DNA of 5,214 bases, from NCBI GenBank assembly GCA_003644825.1, contig QNDJ01000157.1, forward strand, positions 1-5,214, given 5' to 3'. The translations under genes and the position numbers were made by a program. The first letter of the stretch is position 1, and each line of letters opens with the position of its first letter. Origin of the DNA: B21-G16 sp003644825 [NCBI: Candidatus Zhuqueibacterota bacterium] (lineage in GTDB: Bacteria; SM23-31; B21-G16). The notes below the pieces were generated by a model. That model searched no databases. It saw only the letters and a program-made list of their open reading frames with translations, and was not told where the DNA came from. This document shows positions 1 to 5,214 of this stretch, piece after piece.

Positions 1-1
1 A

Positions 2-625
2 CGTTTCAGCAATGTCGAAACTATAGATTCTATCCAGCAGGCTGCTTACTCATATCTATCCCAGATAATACTGCAGGGAGACCTCGATAAAACTGATAGA
101 GTCATCCAGTCCTATGGGCTTCCCTCAGATGAAGTTAAAGAAGTAGCAAAAGAAGTTATAACAAACCTCTTAAGGCAGGAAAGGTTCAAACTTGTTTATG
201 AAGTTATGATGAAATTTAAAATCAGCCCAGATGACCCTGATCTCAAAGACTCGGCTGAAAGAGCTATAGAAAAATGCATGCAAAGCGGATACTATGAAAC
301 AGCTGCAGACCTCGGGTTTATCTTTGAAATAAAAAATCAAAAAGTCAAATCAGCCGCTAAAATAGTATGGCAGGAATGCATGAAAAAAGAAGAGTTCAAA
401 AAAGCAAAAATCATTAAGAAAAAACACCGATTAACAAAAAAAGATACAAAAAAAACTGCCGAAGAAGTCTATAAAACCTGCCTCGATAGAAACAAACTTG
501 AAATAGCAAAAAATATAAGAAAAGAATATAATCTTAAACTCGATTTTTTCACCTGGCTCCTTGAACTGATAAAAAAAATACTTCTCTGGCTCGGTGGTGG
601 AAAAGAATCCACCCAAGAAGAATAA
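2..625 (+). CDS. Helical-repeat protein of unknown function, 5'-truncated by the window edge
   Basis: I do not recognise a named family. The frame is open from base 2 to a TAA at 623-625 (207 codons seen). The first internal ATG (206) has no ribosome binding site and falls inside a repeat, so the true start lies upstream of the window. The visible protein is five consecutive helical hairpins of about 34 residues (visible residues 10-181). Each has an invariant Ala at position 6, a bulky hydrophobic at 10, hydrophobic or Cys at 13, Leu/Phe/Tyr at 19, an aromatic or His at 29 and Leu/Ile at 31. This suggests an alpha-solenoid scaffold, probably for protein contacts. It does not fit the TPR consensus (no W4, G8 or P32). 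The C-terminus (about 181-197) is a strongly hydrophobic, possibly amphipathic segment containing FFTWLLELIKK, followed by GGG and a polar tail; it might touch a membrane. The later repeats are very Lys-rich. A lipoprotein gene follows after 30 bases, probably in one operon. That it is coding is near certain; its function is unknown. Confidence 0.85.
   Translation, partial: RFSNVETIDSIQQAAYSYLSQIILQGDLDKTDRVIQSYGLPSDEVKEVAKEVITNLLRQERFKLVYEVMMKFKISPDDPDLKDSAERAIEKCMQSGYYETAADLGFIFEIKNQKVKSAAKIVWQECMKKEEFKKAKIIKKKHRLTKKDTKKTAEEVYKTCLDRNKLEIAKNIRKEYNLKLDFFTWLLELIKKILLWLGGGKESTQEE
29..544 (+). repeat. Five tandem 34-residue protein repeats (encoded)
   Basis: The units occupy 29-130, 131-238, 239-340, 341-442 and 443-544. 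All are 34 codons except the second, which has 36 because of a short PDDP-type loop extension. The anchoring alanines are at visible residues 15, 49, 85, 119 and 153, giving steps of 34, 36, 34 and 34. Units 3 to 5 share Cys at repeat position 13 (residues 92, 126, 160) followed by Met or Leu. Helix A spans about positions 1-14 and helix B about 17-29. The DNA itself is strongly diverged between units, so this is an old protein-level repeat and not a recent tandem duplication. More copies may lie upstream of the window. Confidence 0.75.
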
Positions 626-655
626 AATAAACATATAATCCAGGAGAAATAAAAA

Positions 656-1105
656 ATGAGAAAATCTTTCCTTATCTACATTATACTGGTTCTTTTTTTA
701 AGTTGTAGCAGAACCAAAACCATAAAAATCTCAGAAAAGGACTGGCTGGAAACCCAGCTTAACATAGAGGCTCTTTACTTCAATTCTTTATCCTTTCCTT
801 ATAGTGTACGGATAAATAGTGTATTTATAAATGATTATAATAAGGTTGAATATGAACTGATGTATTCTGACAGGGATTTTAATTTAATTAAAAAAGAAAA
901 TCCAGAAGGAACAATCACAAGGGACATCGAAATCTTTAATAAATTTATTAATACTACTATCCAGAAATACGAAATATCATTTAAGGAAACTTTTGATTAC
1001 AGGAAAGATATAGTATGCAGGGTTCAGGTATGGGATAATATTAAGAAAACTCACAAAGATGTTGCTCTGCTTGAAAACGGAATATTCAAAATGTTGGACA
1101 AATAG
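656..1105 (+). CDS. Small predicted lipoprotein, function unknown
   Basis: This 149-residue protein starts with a lipoprotein signal peptide: a basic MRK, a hydrophobic core at residues 5-15, and a lipobox-like FLSC with the lipidated Cys at 17. The -3 residue is Phe, where Leu is usual, so the lipobox is slightly non-canonical. The mature part (about 133 residues) is charged and polar, with alternating strand-like stretches such as KVEYELMYSD (63-72) and DIVCRVQVWDN (118-128) around a central helical stretch. It has no motif I recognise and one further Cys (121). The ATG is supported by an AGGAG at 642-646, nine bases upstream. The gene lies 30 bases after the helical-repeat gene on the same strand with no terminator between them, so co-transcription is likely. 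Lipid anchoring places it at a membrane surface. The gene call is strong; the lipoprotein call is good; the function is open. Confidence 0.85.
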   Translation: MRKSFLIYIILVLFLSCSRTKTIKISEKDWLETQLNIEALYFNSLSFPYSVRINSVFINDYNKVEYELMYSDRDFNLIKKENPEGTITRDIEIFNKFINTTIQKYEISFKETFDYRKDIVCRVQVWDNIKKTHKDVALLENGIFKMLDK

Positions 1106-1106
1106 A

Positions 1107-1150
1107 AGAATATTTCACCAGGTTTAAGATATTTTTCCTCAAGATATTCT
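1107..1150. repeat. Inverted repeat between convergent genes, possible two-way terminator
   Basis: AGAATAT at 1107-1113 is the exact reverse complement of ATATTCT at 1144-1150. An inner AGG/CCT pair (1120-1122 and 1137-1139) could extend the stem past an asymmetric internal loop. It fills most of the 47-base gap between the stops of the lipoprotein gene (+) and the merR-like gene (-), where a terminator is expected. The stem is AT-rich, the loop is long and no clean T-run follows on either strand, so it is not a textbook intrinsic terminator. Confidence 0.25.
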
Positions 1151-1152
1151 AA

Positions 1153-1599
1153 CTAAATACAACTGCATAGTTCTTTCAGTAACGACTTCAAATTATTGAA
1201 TTTTTCGTATCCTTTCTTAAATACAATACATGTTCTGCATTCTTCAGTACAAATATCACTATTATTATTTTTAATTTTCCAGCACGGTTCATTACTACTG
1301 AAAAAAGCCGAGCATTTTTCTCTTACATCAACCGGGCAGGCTTTCAGTCTCCAGCAGGGTATCAAAGAGAGAATCCTGCGAATCCCTTCAAAGTTCAAAC
1401 CCTCGTTTTGAATCATCTTCCTTATAATACCAATTCGTTCTATATCTTTATGAGAATATATTCTTCTTCCTGTCTCAGTTCTATGCGGAATTAGTAATCC
1501 CTCTCTTTCATAAACTCTAAGAGCAGGGACTGATATTTTCAGTTTTTTAGCAGCAATTCCAATAGAATATATTGGCTCATTTACATCAAAATTGACCAT
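1153..1599 (-). CDS. MerR-family regulator (HspR-like DNA-binding domain) with cysteine-rich two-CW-type tail
   Basis: This 148-residue protein has an N-terminal MerR winged helix (about 9-80). It shows PIYSIGIAAKKL (helix-turn-helix), ALRVYEREGLL, the wing RTETGRRIYSHKDI and GLNFEGIRRIL. This last stretch, and the PIYSIGIAA opening, resemble the HspR branch, which represses chaperone genes. From residue 80 a cysteine-rich domain follows, with PCW at 81-83 and 105-107 and Cys at 82, 88, 96, 106, 117, 121 and 124, plus a CSC near the end (145, 147). Paired CW motifs ending in CX3CX2C match what I know as a two-CW domain, which probably binds a metal or Fe-S cluster. The usual long MerR dimerisation helix is not evident. 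The ATG has a good AAGGTG site seven bases upstream (1607-1612). The gene follows gyrB by 43 bases with no visible promoter, so it is probably read from the dnaN operon. Its targets and ligand cannot be read from the sequence. It is not proposed to be HspR itself, since no dnaK or dnaJ is nearby. Confidence 0.88.
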   Translation of the reverse strand: MVNFDVNEPIYSIGIAAKKLKISVPALRVYEREGLLIPHRTETGRRIYSHKDIERIGIIRKMIQNEGLNFEGIRRILSLIPCWRLKACPVDVREKCSAFFSSNEPCWKIKNNNSDICTEECRTCIVFKKGYEKFNNLKSLLKELCSCI

Positions 1600-1642
1600 T
1601 TATTTTCACCTTTTTTCTGTAACTTTTTTTTATGAAAATGGC

Positions 1643-3870
<2,228 letters not shown>

Positions 3871-3889
3871 GAAGATTTAGTACTTACAG

Positions 3890-4999
3890 TTAATCCTTTA
3901 GTTTTATAGGCATAACAAGCATAAAATGTTCTTCTCCCTCCTTTTGCATCCTGGGAAGGATTATACATCCACTATCAGGTTCCTTAAGTTCAAGTAAGAC
4001 ATCTTCGGTTTCTATGCATTTTAGAGAGTCAAGCAGATATCCCGCATTGAATCCTATTGTCATACTTTCATCATCATAATCTACTGGAACTTTTTCTCTT
4101 CCTTCACCTCTGTCAACATCTTCGGAGACTATTTCCATTTCTCCTTTAGAGATATTCATTTTCACCTGGAGGGTCATTCTATTAGCAAAAACCTGAACAA
4201 TCCTCAATGATTGTATAAATTTCTCTCTATCTACAATCAGTTTTTTCTCGTTTTCGAGCGGGATAACACTTTCATAGTCTGGGAATTCACCCTGTAACAG
4301 GCTTGAATAAATACATTTATTGCCCAGATCAAAGACTACAAAACTTTCACCGACTGTAAACGTAATCTTCTCGGAATCAACATTTCTCATAAAAAGGTTC
4401 AATGCCTTCGGTGGAATTATAATATCCTTTGTAATCTCATCGCTCCTGAAAGTTTTATCAACGACCTTTGATAACCTATGACCATCTGTTGCAACGAGTC
4501 TTAATTCTTCTTTCTTAACTTGAAATAGTACACCCGTCAGAACGCCTTTTAATTCATCTCTCGATACAGCAAAAATTACCTTTTCAATCATTCTTTTTAT
4601 TTTTGAGCTATCGAGATTAAAAACCACTTTCTTTTTAATTTTTGGCACCTGAGGATATTCCTTATAATCCGCACCGAAAATTTTAAATTCACCTGAACTC
4701 GTTTTCAACTTCACCCTGAATTCCTCATCAGAAGAAATTTCAACGGGATAATCAGGTAGCTCTCTCATAGTTTCGATAAGTATTTTTCCAGGAACTGCTA
4801 CTGCTCCTTCCTCCTCAATCTCACATTCAATTGAAGATTGTAAACTAACCTCAAGATCTGTAGCTGTCAGGAATAACTTTCCACCTTTCGCCTCAAATAA
4901 TATACAACCAAGTATAGGATGAGTGGTTTTTGCTACAAGAACTCCTGATAAAATCAGCAACTCGTTCCTCAATTCTGAACAGGAAATTTTAAACTTCAT
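3890..4999 (-). CDS. dnaN: DNA polymerase III beta subunit (sliding clamp)
   Basis: The product forms a ring dimer around DNA that tethers the replicative polymerase and serves as a docking site for other repair and replication proteins. The 369-residue length matches the family (366-380). Three clamp folds can be placed at about 1-120, 121-248 and 249-369. Family marks are the N-terminal MKFKIS, ATDLEVSL (46-53), ATDGHRL (170-176, forming part of the protein-binding pocket), GEFPDYESVIP (237-247), FNAGYLLDSL (317-326) and the C-terminal VMPIKL (362-367), which completes the pocket. In E. coli the last motif is VMPMRL. The start is ATG with GGAGG at 5008-5004, four bases upstream, a rather tight spacing. 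It is the first gene of the minus-strand operon in this window. What follows is dciA and not the usual recF. There is no sign of truncation. Confidence 0.98.
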   Translation of the reverse strand: MKFKISCSELRNELLILSGVLVAKTTHPILGCILFEAKGGKLFLTATDLEVSLQSSIECEIEEEGAVAVPGKILIETMRELPDYPVEISSDEEFRVKLKTSSGEFKIFGADYKEYPQVPKIKKKVVFNLDSSKIKRMIEKVIFAVSRDELKGVLTGVLFQVKKEELRLVATDGHRLSKVVDKTFRSDEITKDIIIPPKALNLFMRNVDSEKITFTVGESFVVFDLGNKCIYSSLLQGEFPDYESVIPLENEKKLIVDREKFIQSLRIVQVFANRMTLQVKMNISKGEMEIVSEDVDRGEGREKVPVDYDDESMTIGFNAGYLLDSLKCIETEDVLLELKEPDSGCIILPRMQKEGEEHFMLVMPIKLKD

Positions 5000-5030
5000 A
5001 AAACCTCCAGAACAAAAATTTCTCCTTTTT

Positions 5031-5036
5031 ATTATA
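5031..5036 (-). promoter_or_regulatory. Candidate -10 element for the dnaN operon (proximal)
   Basis: The minus strand reads a perfect TATAAT, 32 bases before the dnaN ATG, which would give a transcript leader of about 25 bases carrying the GGAGG site. No good -35 lies 16-18 bases upstream; the closest words are ATGTAA-like. In DNA this AT-rich a TATAAT can occur by chance. Confidence 0.35.
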
Positions 5037-5059
5037 TTTAAGATAATAAAAATTTTACA

Positions 5060-5075
5060 TTTTTACAAGTAAAAA
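5060..5075. repeat. Short palindrome TTTTTAC-AA-GTAAAAA
   Basis: The two 7-base arms are perfectly complementary around a 2-base centre. It lies between the two candidate promoters, about 60 bases upstream of dnaN. It shares the word AAGTAAAA with a second palindrome at 5106-5118. It could be a dimeric-regulator site, but AT-rich DNA produces such arms readily. Confidence 0.3.
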
Positions 5076-5105
5076 ATTTATTATTTCTAAATTAATTAGT
5101 ATAGA

Positions 5106-5118
5106 TTACTTAAAGTAA
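5106..5118. repeat. Short palindrome TTACTT-A-AAGTAA
   Basis: The two 6-base arms are perfectly complementary around a single A. Its TTAC...GTAAAA half-site pattern is the same as in the palindrome at 5060-5075, with a centre-to-centre distance of about 44 bases, roughly four helical turns. This is a possible operator pair for the dnaN operon; function is unproven. Confidence 0.3.
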
Positions 5119-5149
5119 AATATTAAGTGTTTCGTATTTACATTTACTG

Positions 5150-5177
5150 ATAATATAATTTTAAAAATTGTTACCAA
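5150..5177 (-). promoter_or_regulatory. Candidate sigma70-type promoter upstream of dnaN (distal)
   Basis: On the minus strand TTGGTA (5177-5172, four of six matches to TTGACA) is followed after 16 bases by TATTAT (5155-5150, five of six matches to TATAAT). Transcription would start near 5143, giving a leader of about 144 bases before dnaN that would contain both palindromes. This is the only -35/-10 pair with acceptable spacing that I found in the spacer. Confidence 0.35.
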
Positions 5178-5214
5178 TCTCCTTCTATTTTAACTTTTAT
5201 ATAAGAATTTATAC

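Larger units (their letters stand above)
5000..5214. other. AT-rich non-coding spacer upstream of dnaN
   Basis: By direct count 35 of 215 bases are G or C (about 16%), far below the coding sequence. There is no credible ORF: the two minus-strand ATGs are each followed at once by TAA. It holds the dnaN ribosome binding site (5004-5008), a second purine-rich AAGGAGA on the minus strand (5021-5027), candidate promoters and two palindromes. In many bacteria the region before dnaN contains the dnaA gene or the origin, but I find no match to the DnaA box TTWTNCACA with fewer than two mismatches. It is therefore a leader or promoter region, not a demonstrated oriC. Confidence 0.6.

Noticed and set aside
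206-211. The ATG-ATG at 206 as the true start of the first gene
   Set aside because: There is no ribosome site before it, the frame is open back to base 2, and the upstream residues form one and a half further repeats in register with the rest.
596-613. GGTGG...CCACC hairpin near the end of the helical-repeat gene, considered as a terminator
   Set aside because: The stem is only five base pairs, lies inside the coding sequence before the stop, and is followed by A-rich sequence, not a T-run. It would also separate two genes that look co-transcribed.
5021-5027. AAGGAGA on the minus strand as the ribosome site of a tiny leader peptide before dnaN
   Set aside because: No start codon with an open frame follows it at usable spacing. 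The dnaN GGAGG site is separate and closer to the ATG.

Overview
The window is AT-rich bacterial chromosomal DNA. No mobile element, CRISPR array or RNA gene is recognisable. Three core replication genes identify the right-hand two thirds. On the minus strand, in transcription order, they are dnaN (sliding clamp), a DUF721/DciA gene (helicase-loader family) and gyrB (gyrase B subunit), followed by a MerR-type regulator with a cysteine-rich tail. This resembles the conserved dnaA-dnaN-recF-DUF721-gyrB neighbourhood around many bacterial origins, but recF is absent between dnaN and the DUF721 gene. The GyrB is the short form of about 634 residues, without the extra C-terminal insertion of enterobacterial GyrB. 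A lipoprotein gene and the low GC are compatible with many lineages, so I cannot name a phylum; the unusual mix would fit an under-sampled one.

Layout. Positions 2-625 (+) hold the 3' part of a lysine-rich all-helical protein built of 34-residue tandem repeats; its start lies outside the window. Thirty bases later, 656-1105 (+) encodes a small predicted lipoprotein of unknown function, probably in the same operon. This pair converges on the replication operon. The 47-base gap between them (1106-1152) contains a weak inverted repeat that could act as a two-way terminator. The minus-strand operon runs from 4999 to 1153 with gaps of only 19, 17 and 43 bases, so dnaN, dciA, gyrB and the merR-like gene are probably co-transcribed. 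Upstream of dnaN, 5000-5214 is a non-coding spacer of about 16% GC with candidate promoters and two small palindromes, but no recognisable DnaA box.

How the genes fit together. DnaN, DciA and GyrB act at the replication fork: clamp, helicase delivery and removal of positive supercoils. The MerR-like protein joins an HspR-like DNA-binding domain to a nine-cysteine tail of the two-CW kind. It may sense metal, redox state or stress, and its place at the end of the operon is the most interesting regulatory hint here. The plus-strand pair has no assignable function. I do not see a convincing new defence or mobile system. The best leads are the repeat protein, the cysteine-rich regulator and the missing recF.
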